A stretch of DNA of 64,000 bases from an uncultured Trichococcus sp. (GTDB lineage Bacteria > Bacillota > Bacilli > Lactobacillales > Aerococcaceae): assembly GCF_963667775.1 (NCBI RefSeq), contig NZ_OY764015.1, positions 750,501-814,500 of the forward strand, read 5' to 3'. Made by a program: the position numbers and the translations under genes. Below, one piece after another: positions 9,456-18,803 of this stretch. Under the pieces are notes generated by a model. It was not told where the DNA came from. It was given only the letters and a program-made list of their open reading frames with translations, and searched no databases. How positions within the stretch are numbered: position 1 is the stretch's first letter; each line of letters opens with the position of its first letter.

Positions 9456-10298
9456 CTACCTCAATTCCACCAATTTATTAACAATTTCAGATTCTAAATC
9501 TTTTTGTTGTGTAGCAGTCAATTCATCGGAGGTTCTGACAACAACAGTGCCGACTATATTATGAGATCCTGCGCTAAGAAATCCTCCATCAAAAGCTGAT
9601 AAATAATTATTCCTCGCTTCAGCATCCTCTATAGTGTTATATACCTCAATTGAACCTCCCGCGATTGTTCCTTTCTCTATTACACTATTCCCGATCAAAT
9701 CATTTTGATTTACGTTTACGCTTGAAAAAAAGATAGCTGATGTATATCCACCTTGTTTATTCAATTGCCCGTTGGGATCATTCTCTTCAGTTACAGATTG
9801 TATTTCCTGAATAGAAGGAACGTCATTCAATCTTAAAACAACAAAGTCACCCGTAGGATTCAATATTTGTGCATACTGCTGAATACTATTCTCTGCTTCT
9901 AGTTGTTTTATTTCTAATTCAGCGATGGTCTCTGAATAATCCAGCGGTTCATTTAATTTATCAGTAGCTTCAATAATGTCGACTGTTTTTTCAGGTAAAG
10001 TGGGAACGGATCTTTTAGATTCTTTAGCAGAAGAAATAGTAGTTTGTAATTCTGTAAAAACGCTACTTTCATATGGCGTTTCATTTGAATCAAGTATTTC
10101 CTGAGCAGATAAAACAGCATCATCTAACTTTTGATTTTCCAATTGAACTGTTTGTTGCGCAGCATTGAATTTCGAAACCGCTTTATCATGTGGCACTTTA
10201 AATTGAGTGTACCAATATCCTCCGGCAAACACCATAATCACCAATCCAATCAAGCCTACTAAAACAAATTTGTTTTTTTTACTTTTTTCTTTCATCAT
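9456..10298 (-). CDS. Membrane-anchored coiled-coil protein, unknown function (280 residues)
   Basis: Starts with a basic stretch (MMKEKSKKNK) and one transmembrane helix (residues 11-32), so most of the protein lies outside the membrane. Residues ~36-145 look like a helical coiled coil (…KFNAAQQTVQLENQKLDDAV is its beginning), followed by a ~130-residue globular C-terminal domain with alternating hydrophobic strands. AAGGAG precedes the start. No enzyme motif seen. It lies in the accessory block; its job is unknown. Confidence 0.65.
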   Translation of the reverse strand: MMKEKSKKNKFVLVGLIGLVIMVFAGGYWYTQFKVPHDKAVSKFNAAQQTVQLENQKLDDAVLSAQEILDSNETPYESSVFTELQTTISSAKESKRSVPTLPEKTVDIIEATDKLNEPLDYSETIAELEIKQLEAENSIQQYAQILNPTGDFVVLRLNDVPSIQEIQSVTEENDPNGQLNKQGGYTSAIFFSSVNVNQNDLIGNSVIEKGTIAGGSIEVYNTIEDAEARNNYLSAFDGGFLSAGSHNIVGTVVVRTSDELTATQQKDLESEIVNKLVELR

Positions 10299-10510
10299 AA
10301 CTCTCCTTTTTTAGATAAATTTTTTTAAGTTAAAACAATGCAACTATTTAAAATTAACTCAATTTGTAAATCCATAAATATCAGCTAACTCATTACAATG
10401 TTAACTTGGTTGACAAGCGATAATATTTACCGTTAGTTTTGAGTTAGCAAGAATTATTAAGATAGCTTGTTGTTTCATAAACATTATTGAAACAAATGTA
10501 GCTACGAAAT

Positions 10511-12628
10511 CTAATACTCACGCGCAATTATTTCATTTATGTGAATCATGTCAGTACTGAAAAAATCATCTATCTTCCCCTTGATTTCGTTCTTTAAATC
10601 TTCTACATTATCTTTGTATTGTTCAATGTAGTTTTTGGGCAAGATATCTTTTCTGTAGATTTGAGTCCATTTTTTCCCACTTCTAATTTCAGAAAAAATT
10701 GTTTTAGTCTGGTTTCTTTCGGCAATTTTCAAGATATTTTGTCTTGTGCTTTCCTCACCGGGTCCCACATACAGCGTGAAACCTATTTTCCCACTTTTAA
10801 TGTCGCACTCATATAAAAGGACTCTTTTTGAGGCAGTCCAACCCGACCCAGTTTTCTCAATCAGAGCATCCAATGTTTGGGTTGTAAACCGTATGTATCT
10901 GAAGTTGGCTTTACTATCCCTGATTATTTCCGGATTTGTATCCAGCAATGATTTGATAGTATCCATAACCGCATTTTGGATTTTCTTCTTTCCCTCGGGA
11001 TCCCCAATTTCGCCATCTCTGAATTCTATCATGAGATCATCTTCAGCTATTTTGTATAGTTCAAACAATTTTTTAAGACTGTTCTCTTTGGCCCAAGTGC
11101 TTGTCTCACCGTAGAAATATAAACGCTCAGCAATTTCCACGTATCCGTCTCGTCTTTCTTCTATAAATGATGCGGCCAAGCCAGACTCTTCAGATGCGGC
11201 CAATTGATACAGCCCGCTGGGATCCTTATCAAATAACATCTTGATAATTTTTATTATCATTTCCTTCCAATACTTGACCGAAATTCTTCCACTCCCTAAA
11301 AATTCAAAAGCAGCAACCGTCATACCGGTATAATCTTGATCAGAATCAAAGGGAACGGTTCCCGCATCTATGATGATTGGTTCAAATGCAGTACTTGGGT
11401 ATTTCCATAAATTCAATGCATTCTTTTCCATGTCTTTTGCTCTCTCTTTAAGCTCATGTTCTGTCCATTGATCTGCTTTTTTCACATATTCATTCAGCCT
11501 GAACGGACTGGCCTTGAAACCATCCCGCATGTCTCTTTTAACGGAAAAAGTTCGATTGCTATAATTGGAGTTGTATCCGGTAACAGTAAGATTAGCTAAT
11601 CGATTTAACCAGATTTCATGAACCTCTTTGTAGTTCTTTCCAAGATCTTTCTGCCATTCTTTAGATAATGTTTGCGGCATGATATGTTCAATGCTGTATT
11701 TCTTTGCATTGAGTAAGCCATCGATTATCTCCGTTGTTTCTTTACTCTCTCTATTCTCTAAGCGGTTAAAGATATACGCTCTCCATTTGTTATTGATATG
11801 ATAAAAATCTTTTGAATTGATCGCCTCTCTGAACTCATCATCTTTCGGCAATCTTGCACTGCCGACTTTAATGAGAAGTATGTATTTCATCACGTCAGCG
11901 TAATTGTCTTGATTTGTTTTAAGTTTTAAGACATCTCTGTTGAGCGTTGAGTATATTTTGTTCAATGCATTCGTCGGCAAATTACAGATGGATCGTCTAA
12001 CGATGAAGTTTTCAGTTACTCTGAAAATGTCAAGGAGCTCATCCTCACTCAGGATCGTTTCTTCGTAATTATTCAGGATTTCAAGAAAGAACGGCGTCAT
12101 GACATTCATTTCCAATACATTGATGCGCTTCAATACCTCATTAACGCCTTTTGTTGTTGTGGAGGCTTCCTTTATATGCTCATACCGCTTTGCGTAAGCC
12201 AAAAGGTCAATCAAAAGCGATTTAATAGCTATCCCGTTGGTTATTACATATTCTTTAAAATCAAAATAGATATTCGACAAATTTGGAATCTTATTTTGCT
12301 TTAGCGTTAAATAGTGACGTATAAAATCACTAACGTCATATGCAGTTTTTTCCTCGATAAGGTTCCAATATTTCTCATAGTACTCCTCTTGGTTAGAAGG
12401 AGTTTCTCCCATCAGAATAAAGTTCCGAATTTTGTCGCCCTCGCTTAAATCCAATCCGGTGGAGTTTAAACTTTCAAATATTAACTGAGGATCATCTTCT
12501 GGGGAGTCTAAGCTGACCTGCATGATTTCCAGTTTTTGTAAGGCACTGAATAGTTCATCGATATTAATGTTCTTTTCTTGGATACGGTTATAGAAATATA
12601 AATAATTTACGGTCATATTTGATGACAT
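10511..12628 (-). CDS. GmrSD-type DUF262/DUF1524 protein, C-terminal fragment cut off by an IS element
   Basis: 705 residues that form the rear part of a GmrSD-like protein, a family including Type IV restriction enzymes that cut modified phage DNA. The first ~60 residues carry the family stretch PQLIFESLNSTGLDLSEGDK. The DUF1524 HNH-type part is near residues 310-375: YSIEHIMPQTLSKEW and later RLANLTVTGYNSNYSNRTFS, with the conserved His and Asn. A further ~330-residue C-terminal region is less clear. The frame stays open upstream of the listed ATG up to the insertion point (reading TDEFIMSSN), showing that this ATG is not the native start. The native N-terminus is at 13776-14219. Without it the DGQQR nucleotide site is missing, so the product is probably inactive unless the IS excises. 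Confidence 0.85.
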   Translation of the reverse strand: MSSNMTVNYLYFYNRIQEKNINIDELFSALQKLEIMQVSLDSPEDDPQLIFESLNSTGLDLSEGDKIRNFILMGETPSNQEEYYEKYWNLIEEKTAYDVSDFIRHYLTLKQNKIPNLSNIYFDFKEYVITNGIAIKSLLIDLLAYAKRYEHIKEASTTTKGVNEVLKRINVLEMNVMTPFFLEILNNYEETILSEDELLDIFRVTENFIVRRSICNLPTNALNKIYSTLNRDVLKLKTNQDNYADVMKYILLIKVGSARLPKDDEFREAINSKDFYHINNKWRAYIFNRLENRESKETTEIIDGLLNAKKYSIEHIMPQTLSKEWQKDLGKNYKEVHEIWLNRLANLTVTGYNSNYSNRTFSVKRDMRDGFKASPFRLNEYVKKADQWTEHELKERAKDMEKNALNLWKYPSTAFEPIIIDAGTVPFDSDQDYTGMTVAAFEFLGSGRISVKYWKEMIIKIIKMLFDKDPSGLYQLAASEESGLAASFIEERRDGYVEIAERLYFYGETSTWAKENSLKKLFELYKIAEDDLMIEFRDGEIGDPEGKKKIQNAVMDTIKSLLDTNPEIIRDSKANFRYIRFTTQTLDALIEKTGSGWTASKRVLLYECDIKSGKIGFTLYVGPGEESTRQNILKIAERNQTKTIFSEIRSGKKWTQIYRKDILPKNYIEQYKDNVEDLKNEIKGKIDDFFSTDMIHINEIIAREY

Positions 12629-12729
12629 AATAAACTCATCTGTATAAGTTGAATTGAATTATTTCACCTCCTATTACCTTCGCAGTATAATAACCTTAAA
12701 GAAGCTGACTCGCGAAGGAGCGGAGAAAA

Positions 12730-13251
12730 ATGAATGCAATACACCAAGATGCTGTTTCTACTTTGTTTACGTTGATGAAGAATACGCACGACAAACGAAT
12801 GTACCAACGCTATCAAGCCGTGTATCTTTTCTTGCAAGATTATTCTGCCGAGAAAATAGCCATAATCATTGGTCGGTCTGAAAAAACCGTCTATAATTAT
12901 GTGAATTCCTATAATGAGCACGGAATAGAAGGCTTAAAACCTGGAAAAGCACATGGTGCTTCTTATAAATTAACACCGCAACAGCGAGCAGAGTTAGTTC
13001 AGGTCATTGTGGAACAACTTCCAACTGACGTAGGTTTTTCGGCAAAATTTAATTGGACGTTGGCAATCATCGTTGCTTACATTGAACGGGAATGGAACGT
13101 AACTTATACGCAACGGGGTGTATCCAAACTTCTGCATGCATTAGGACTAAGCTACACACGTCCTACTTACGTGTTGGCGAAGGCAGATCCAATAAAACAG
13201 AAAGAATTCAGAGAAAAGACCTTTCCATACTTAAAAAAAACTGCTGAATGA
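12730..13251 (+). CDS. IS630 family transposase, N-terminal part (helix-turn-helix)
   Basis: 173 residues. The region 30-70 is a winged-helix/HTH DNA-binding part (SAEKIAIIIGRSEKTVYNYV), then a Winged-helix-33-like part with TQRGVSKLLHALGLSY, typical of IS630 OrfA. The frame ends at TGA 13249-13251 just after an A8 run (13233-13240). The catalytic residues are in the next frame, so a +1 (or -2) shift, or loss of one A through polymerase slippage, is needed to make the full transposase. Confidence 0.88.
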   Translation: MNAIHQDAVSTLFTLMKNTHDKRMYQRYQAVYLFLQDYSAEKIAIIIGRSEKTVYNYVNSYNEHGIEGLKPGKAHGASYKLTPQQRAELVQVIVEQLPTDVGFSAKFNWTLAIIVAYIEREWNVTYTQRGVSKLLHALGLSYTRPTYVLAKADPIKQKEFREKTFPYLKKTAE

Positions 13252-13285
13252 GGAGATTGACTACCTTCTGTTTCAAGACGAAACC

Positions 13286-13771
13286 ATGATTCGTGATTAT
13301 CAAGCCATTCAATGTACCTGGTTTTTAAGAGGGCAACAAAGAATTATCCCCACTTATGGAAAACATCAGGGTGTCAAACTGATCGGCGTATTGAATTATG
13401 AAAACGGTGAAACCTTCTGTGTAGAGGAAGAACAGTATGATGCTGAAGCTTTTCTGCGTTTCCTTCAAAAAATATTGGAGCATTATCCCGACGGGAAAAT
13501 CACCATGATTTTGGATAATGCGAGGATTCATCATGCGAAGCTCATCCAACCGTTCTTAAGCGAAAACAAGCGACTGACATTAGTCTTTTTGCCACCATAT
13601 AGTCCAAACCTGAATCTAATCGAAGGCTTGTGGAAATGGTTGAAGTCAGATGTAATAGCTAACGTATTTTATTCGTCAGTCGCAGAAATCCGCAAAAATG
13701 TTCAGGTATTCCTTGTAGGTGTCAATCAAATGCTGGATGTAGTGATTGACCGTTTATGCATCAAAATGTAA
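13286..13771 (+). CDS. IS630 family transposase, DDE catalytic part
   Basis: Listed from its first ATG, but the frame is open from the A-run at 13233, reading LLNEEIDYLLFQDET, which supplies the first catalytic Asp. The second Asp is in MILDNARIHH and the Glu in PNLNLIEGLWKWLK, the standard IS630 DDE spacing. It depends on frameshifting from the upstream part. It starts without its own clear RBS. Confidence 0.85.
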   Translation: MIRDYQAIQCTWFLRGQQRIIPTYGKHQGVKLIGVLNYENGETFCVEEEQYDAEAFLRFLQKILEHYPDGKITMILDNARIHHAKLIQPFLSENKRLTLVFLPPYSPNLNLIEGLWKWLKSDVIANVFYSSVAEIRKNVQVFLVGVNQMLDVVIDRLCIKM

Positions 13772-13775
13772 ACCA

Positions 13776-14219
13776 TCAATTCAACTTATATGGATCGCTA
13801 AATAATTTTTGAAAAGCAAGATTATCTTTTTTTATTGGCTTCAGTTTCAGTTTTTCATCACCTTTTTTAAAAGGGTTGGTCAAGTATAAATCCTTGATCA
13901 TTTCAGCCTTACTTTCTTCGTTGGAAGTCACTTTTCCTTCAAATAACAGATTCATCATTGCCAACAGCAATAACGAAACTGTAGTTAACCGTTGCTGTCC
14001 ATCTATGATGATTACCTCACTCATCATTCCGCTTGGCTTATAAACGATGCTGCCGAAAAAATGCTTCTTCTTGTCAGTCTGTGATACATCGATCAAATCA
14101 TCATAAAGTTTTTTGCAGTTAGCTTTCTTCCAATCATAATTTCTCTGATAAACAGGGATAATGAAGCGAGCACCACCGCCTTGCATTAACTGTGATAATG
14201 GAATTACATTACCTTGCAT
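13776..14219 (-). pseudogene. GmrSD-type DUF262 protein, N-terminal fragment
   Basis: 147 residues forming the front of the DUF262 domain. It has FIIPVYQRNYDW (typical start) and IIDGQQRLTTVSLLLL, the DGQQR motif used for nucleotide binding or hydrolysis. The last residues, after DP, are read from the IS end. The rest of the protein is at 10511-12628. A good AAGGAGG is upstream of the ATG, so this is the native start. The intact gene would encode about 860 residues. Confidence 0.85.
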
Positions 14220-14331
14220 AATTACCCTCCTTACAAAATATTATTAATGTTATTTTAATTTAATTGTACCACTTCAAAAGCATAAAAAAATATTTTTTAT
14301 AGCGATATTTTAATTACTGTATAAACCAAAA

Positions 14332-14359
14332 AAGCCGCTCTCGATCAGGAGAGCGGCTT
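14332..14359 (-). terminator. Terminator hairpin of the MFS gene
   Basis: Perfect 10-base arms (AAGCCGCTCT / AGAGCGGCTT) between the MFS gene and the GmrSD fragment, with an A-run upstream on the + strand (T-run on the minus strand). It serves the minus-strand MFS transporter. Confidence 0.85.
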
Positions 14360-14404
14360 AATATATTCTCGTTCAGATAACAATTTTTGATTATTTATCG
14401 TCTA

Positions 14405-15664
14405 TCAAGCCTTATTTAGCTCACGTTTTCTTAACGTTACAGCGAAGAAGAACGATGCTAAGCACACAACCATGAAGACGATGCTGACGATGATTGTCGT
14501 GTTGTAGCTGCCGGTTGCGTCATAGAAGTAGCCCAGCAGAGGGCCGCCCAAAGCTAGACCCAGGCTGCCTGCTGTCGACAAGATGCCCCAAATAGCGGTG
14601 AATTCTTTTTTTCCTAAAACTTCAAACGTCACTAATTGGTTCATTACGGCCGGAACGCCGGTGCTCATTGCATAGATCATCGCTGCGCCGATCAGGATCG
14701 TGATGTTATCCGTTGCGGCAAAGATGCAGAAGGCAAGGATGTAGATGGTCGTAAAGATGTACAAAGCTTTTGTTGCACCCAGCTTGTCGGTGACGATGCC
14801 CATGATGATTTTGGACGCGATCATAACGATGGACGCCATCGATAAAACCATACCGGCCTGGACATCAGTGGCACCTTTTGTCGTAAAGAATATCGGGATT
14901 TGTTGCGTAAATGTAGAAATCATCGCGAAACACACGAATGACAAGGCCAATAAGTAGAATACCGGCGAACGCAAGGCTTGCGCATAGGTCATATCCGTAT
15001 TTTTATGGTTGGTGCCAACCGACGAAGAATCATTCGTTGCTTGTTCTGCTTCTGCTGCAAGCGAATCTTCCGTCACGCCATAAGGCAACATGCCGACATC
15101 AGCGGGCTTTTCGATCAACAGGAACGCTCCCAGGAACAAAGCAACAGCGTACATGCCGCCCAATAATAAGAACCCTTTTTCCCAACCATAATTTTGGATG
15201 AAGGAAGGGACAATTGCGCTCGTGATAGCGGTGCTTAAGCCGATTGTTGCAGCAACGAGCCCCATTACCAAGCCATGGCTTTTGCGGAACCAATTGTTCA
15301 CAAGCGTTACGGCAACGATTCCTGTTGAGGACATCATAAATACGCCGATGACGATTGCTGCCGAGTAGAATGCAAACAAGGACTTACCGTTGGCCAACAG
15401 GAAAAAACCTATCGCTCCGAAAATTCCTCCCAGGATGGATGTTTTTCGCAAGCCAATTTTAGGCAACAAAAATTTGGTGACTAAAGGCACCGCTACAATA
15501 CCGGTCAGATTAAGGAAGCTGCCCACCAAACTGAATTGAGATACTGAAAATCCGGTCGCTTCTGTTACCGGTTTGAAAAATGAAGCCAAACCATTCATTG
15601 GAATTCCCACACCAAGCATCAACAGCATACCTGCAATGATAATCCGTATATATTTTTTCGACAA
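14405..15664 (-). CDS. MFS transporter, OFA (oxalate/formate antiporter-like) family
   Basis: 419 residues with twelve hydrophobic helices in two sets of six, a soluble loop in the middle (about residues 195-225), and the pattern GMLLMLGVGIPMNGLASFF at the N-terminus, typical of the monocarboxylate/oxalate-formate group of the major facilitator superfamily. The start is TTG at 15664-15662 with GAGGAGCGG 8 bases upstream. It lies in the cytoplasmic membrane and is transcribed alone, ending in the hairpin at 14332. Substrate cannot be told. Confidence 0.8.
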   Translation of the reverse strand: MSKKYIRIIIAGMLLMLGVGIPMNGLASFFKPVTEATGFSVSQFSLVGSFLNLTGIVAVPLVTKFLLPKIGLRKTSILGGIFGAIGFFLLANGKSLFAFYSAAIVIGVFMMSSTGIVAVTLVNNWFRKSHGLVMGLVAATIGLSTAITSAIVPSFIQNYGWEKGFLLLGGMYAVALFLGAFLLIEKPADVGMLPYGVTEDSLAAEAEQATNDSSSVGTNHKNTDMTYAQALRSPVFYLLALSFVCFAMISTFTQQIPIFFTTKGATDVQAGMVLSMASIVMIASKIIMGIVTDKLGATKALYIFTTIYILAFCIFAATDNITILIGAAMIYAMSTGVPAVMNQLVTFEVLGKKEFTAIWGILSTAGSLGLALGGPLLGYFYDATGSYNTTIIVSIVFMVVCLASFFFAVTLRKRELNKA

Positions 15665-16195
15665 AATAAACCGCTCCTCACAATGATTTTTTTGTGTCGT
15701 TCAAAATTAAGCCACCATTTGTAACTGGATACACTCTTTTACAGGGAATAGGTTTAATCTATACTGTAATTATATTTATCCACACCGGAAATATCGCTTT
15801 CATTTATGAGACATGATTCACATATGTTTTCATTTGAATGCAATTTTTCGGGAAGCTAGCAAACGGACTCAGGCTGATTAACGTTGATTGTATAGATTCT
15901 TTATCAAAATGCATCCAAACCAACATCACTCATTATAGATTGTTCACCTGACATGTCAAACGGGAAAATTTTCACAGAATCCGCTTTCTGTATTGCTATA
16001 ATAGTGTTTTTCTGTAATATTGTCCGAAATTCAACTTTTTATTGTTTTTTAAATAACTTTCATTATAATCCGCTATATTATCATTTTTATATTCATAAAT
16101 ACATGAATCTGTTTTCACAATAATACCCATCAATGCAATCCCCTATTGTTTCTATAATTGCCATATCATGCAGCAACTAATTATTTGAAAAAACC
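15665..16195. other. Intergenic gap of about 530 bases, no gene seen
   Basis: AT-rich noncoding DNA between the MFS gene and the protease gene. It should hold the MFS promoter. No hairpin array, tRNA or convincing small gene was found. Confidence 0.5.
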
Positions 16196-16226
16196 ATAAA
16201 AGGCCGGAACCGAAGTCCCGACCTTT
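16196..16226 (-). terminator. Terminator hairpin of the protease gene
   Basis: Arms AAAAGGCCGG and CCGACCTTTT (one G-T pair) around a short loop, followed by T-rich DNA on the minus strand, just past the subtilase stop. Confidence 0.75.
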
Positions 16227-16257
16227 TACAATATAAAGAGAATATCTTAGAGTTCCA

Positions 16258-18153
16258 TCATTTCAATACCGAATTTGTCGTCTGGCCGCTAAGAGTACAG
16301 CTGACATCTCCTATAACCACACTATCGACAACAAAAGTGAATGTTTGTTGTTCAGTTGACTGGATCAATTTTTCGGATGTGAATGACACCGTACCGCTTT
16401 TTCCGGTGCTCCCAGAATCAGTACCTGTAGTTGCTTCTTCCCAATGGCCGGTAACAGTTGCATCAGCTACTTGGGCACCGGCTTCCATGACCTTCACTTT
16501 GGCTGTAGCCCAAACCTGATTTATTTTGTTTATTTTTCTGGTCGTAGCGCTCATCTGTACAACCACATCAACTGTCCTTGCAGGTGTAGCTGTAGGCGCA
16601 ACATTAATGGTCACTGTTGCAGTGGCAGTTGCGCCTTTGCTGTCCTTCACTTCATACGTGAAGGTATCCGCGCCTGTGAAGTCAGTGTTTGGTGTGTAGG
16701 TGATATCAGGTCCTATCCCACTCACAATTCCATTTGCCGGAGCTGATGCAATCGTATATGTCAGTGGATCACCGTCTGGATCTGCAGCGATGAGCGTGAT
16801 TCCTATAGAGGTGTTTTGCGTTGTGTCAACGGTCTGGCCATACGCGACAGGGGCCTTATTGGTAACAGGCACAATACCCAGCGCTGAGGAAGCGTCCACT
16901 AATCCGTAACCGTATAATTTATCCCGACCAGTTTCCCCTAAATCCAAAGCCCTCTCATTCATTTTGTTGCGGACTGCCTCCGCGGTATAGCCCGGATTGG
17001 ATCCCATCAGCAAAGCCGCGACACCTGCGACATGAGGTGCAGCCATTGATGTTCCGTTCGCTTCAATGAAGTACTCGCCTGCGTAACCTGCGAACGAAAA
17101 TGGCTGAGGGCCCGCAAAGTTGGTGCCGTCTTTCCATGTCGACAGAACGGCTACACCTGGCGCAGCTATTTCAACGTCTGCGCCTGTGCTGGAAAAACTG
17201 GCCCGCAGATTGTTTTTGTCGAGAGCTGCAACCGCTACTACCGATTCGTATCTAGCAGGATAACTGACATTATTGCCGTTGCCCGCAGCACTCCCCTCGT
17301 TGCCTGCTGAGCCTATGTGCAGAACCCCGGAGCTGGCCAACACATCAAATGCCGCCTCAAGCTGGGATGAATTGGATCCGGTCCCGTAGCTATTATTTGT
17401 GATGCGTATCGGTGAATCGGGATGCGCGGCATTATAATTCTGAATCCATTGCAGCGCTTCGATGATCCTGCTTGCGGTACCTTCCCCATTGTCATCCAGA
17501 ACTCTGAGTGCCACTATCTGTGCGTTTGGCGCAACGCCGACAACCCCAAAGCCGTTGCTCGCTGCAGCAAGTATTCCTGCTACATGGGTGCCATGCCCAT
17601 AAACATCCTCGGGGAAGAGGTCGTCCGAAACAAAATCGTATCCTAATTCATTTGCGGACAAGTCAAAGTTATCCCGAAGGTCAGAGTGATTGAAATTCAC
17701 TCCGGAGTCCAAAACGGCAACCTTGACCCCTTCACCAGAATAACCAGCTGCAAGAGCATCATCGGCGTTGATATGATCGGCACCCCAACTGTTGCCAAGC
17801 TCGTTTTCTGACGAATATTCAAGTGCCTGCACGACATAATCCAATTCGACTACTTCCACTTGAGGATTATTTTTCAGGGCTTCGATGGCTTTCGCCGGAA
17901 GTCTTCCGGAAATCGCAGGAATAATGGTGAAAACATTGCTGACATCGCCACCCAGGCCTTTAAACGCATGCAATTCCGCCTGACCCGGTTTGTCTTTGAA
18001 TCTTACAATGACATACTGAAAATCGGCCGAGTTATTCGGGATTGCCGCTGCCTCAGATGATGATTGAGATGCCATTGCCTCAGTAGTTATTGATGTATAG
18101 CTAAAAATGAACAAAGATGTTAATACGACTGCATAAAATCTTTTCGAAAACAT
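16258..18153 (-). CDS. Secreted subtilisin-like serine protease (S8) with inhibitor propeptide and a C-terminal Ig/cadherin-like domain
   Basis: 631 residues. A signal peptide covers residues 1 to ~29 (ends AMASQ). Residues ~45-112 are an I9-type propeptide. The catalytic triad is complete: Asp149 (VAVLDSGVN), His187 (YGHGTHVAG), Ser369 (NGTSMAAPHVAG), with the oxyanion Asn285 (SAGNEG). Residues ~432-525 form one Ig/cadherin-like repeat (NKAPVAYGQT...DFTGADTFTYEVKD), and the last ~100 residues are another beta-rich domain. No LPXTG anchor is seen, so it should be released. It likely feeds peptides to the opp transporter, but that link is inference. Transcribed alone. Confidence 0.93.
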   Translation of the reverse strand: MFSKRFYAVVLTSLFIFSYTSITTEAMASQSSSEAAAIPNNSADFQYVIVRFKDKPGQAELHAFKGLGGDVSNVFTIIPAISGRLPAKAIEALKNNPQVEVVELDYVVQALEYSSENELGNSWGADHINADDALAAGYSGEGVKVAVLDSGVNFNHSDLRDNFDLSANELGYDFVSDDLFPEDVYGHGTHVAGILAAASNGFGVVGVAPNAQIVALRVLDDNGEGTASRIIEALQWIQNYNAAHPDSPIRITNNSYGTGSNSSQLEAAFDVLASSGVLHIGSAGNEGSAAGNGNNVSYPARYESVVAVAALDKNNLRASFSSTGADVEIAAPGVAVLSTWKDGTNFAGPQPFSFAGYAGEYFIEANGTSMAAPHVAGVAALLMGSNPGYTAEAVRNKMNERALDLGETGRDKLYGYGLVDASSALGIVPVTNKAPVAYGQTVDTTQNTSIGITLIAADPDGDPLTYTIASAPANGIVSGIGPDITYTPNTDFTGADTFTYEVKDSKGATATATVTINVAPTATPARTVDVVVQMSATTRKINKINQVWATAKVKVMEAGAQVADATVTGHWEEATTGTDSGSTGKSGTVSFTSEKLIQSTEQQTFTFVVDSVVIGDVSCTLSGQTTNSVLK

Positions 18154-18454
18154 ATTATTTCCCCTTTCTTGATAAAAAAATCGACCATGGATGGTCGGTT
18201 ACACTACAAATTAAGAAATTGTAAATAGAGCTATGCTGAGATTAGGTCTCAGTAATTATAACATTTAATTCCCAGTACAATATTTTTTCATTGTATACCT
18301 TTTCATTGATGGTTTACAAGTAGAATTTTCCTTTCGTCGTAACTATCTTTTCAAGACGAATCGCTTGACTGGTATCAGCCGCAGGAATAATATGAAATGG
18401 AAAATGGATATTTAATGCTGGAAATACATCAAAAAATAAAAAGGAGATTGCACT
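18154..18454. other. Intergenic gap between divergent protease and GNAT genes
   Basis: 301 bases holding the two divergent promoters. A small inverted repeat (GACCATGGATGGTC, 18183-18196) lies near the protease start and could be a binding site. Nothing else recognised. Confidence 0.4.
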
Positions 18455-18730
18455 ATGAACTTTGATAGCGGCGAATCACGTTTCTACAAAAAAGACGAAA
18501 ACGAAAACTTAATCTGTGAAATCACCTATTCCATTGCAGACAGCAGCATGATCGTCATCGACCGTACCTTTGTGAATGATGATTACCGTGGCCAGGGAAT
18601 TGCCGCGCAATTGGTTGATCGCGTGGTGGAAATGGCCAGGGAGGAAAACAAAAAAATCGTACCTCGCTGCCCTTTCGCCAAAGGCATGCTCGAAAAAAAC
18701 AGCTCACTTTACGCAGATGTAATAGAATAG
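18455..18730 (+). CDS. Small GNAT-family acetyltransferase (YjdJ type, 91 residues)
   Basis: A short GNAT domain with the acetyl-CoA loop (FVNDDYRGQGIAAQLVDRVVEMA) in the middle and the usual end VPRCPFAKGMLEKN. These compact proteins are a known family of N-acetyltransferases with unknown substrates. AAGGAG lies 9 bases upstream of the ATG. Followed at once by a strong terminator. Confidence 0.88.
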   Translation: MNFDSGESRFYKKDENENLICEITYSIADSSMIVIDRTFVNDDYRGQGIAAQLVDRVVEMAREENKKIVPRCPFAKGMLEKNSSLYADVIE

Positions 18731-18739
18731 AATAGAATC

Positions 18740-18782
18740 AAAAAGCGGAATGACTGTGTATTGAAACAGTGTTCCGCTTTTT
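18740..18782 (+). terminator. Terminator of the GNAT gene
   Basis: Stem AAAAAGCGGAA / TTCCGCTTTTT with an inner ACTGT/ACAGT stem, T-run on the + strand. Confidence 0.85.
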
Positions 18783-18803
18783 GCTCAGACTTCTAGACTT
18801 TAA

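Larger units (their letters stand above)
12647..13786 (+). mobile_element. IS630-family insertion sequence (about 1.14 kb)
   Basis: Bounded by inverted repeats AGTTGAATTGA (12647-12657) and TCAATTCAACT (13776-13786), with TATA on both outer sides (12643-12646 and 13787-13790). It carries a two-frame DDE transposase. It sits inside the GmrSD-like gene in opposite orientation. Counting TATA as the target duplication makes the empty site read in frame through the host gene (see findings); if only TA is duplicated, as usual for this family, the element is 12645-13788. Confidence 0.9.

Noticed and set aside
13776-14219. Independent small DUF262 gene
   Set aside because: It lacks the C-terminal half, and its last residues are read from the IS end; the rest lies beyond the IS.
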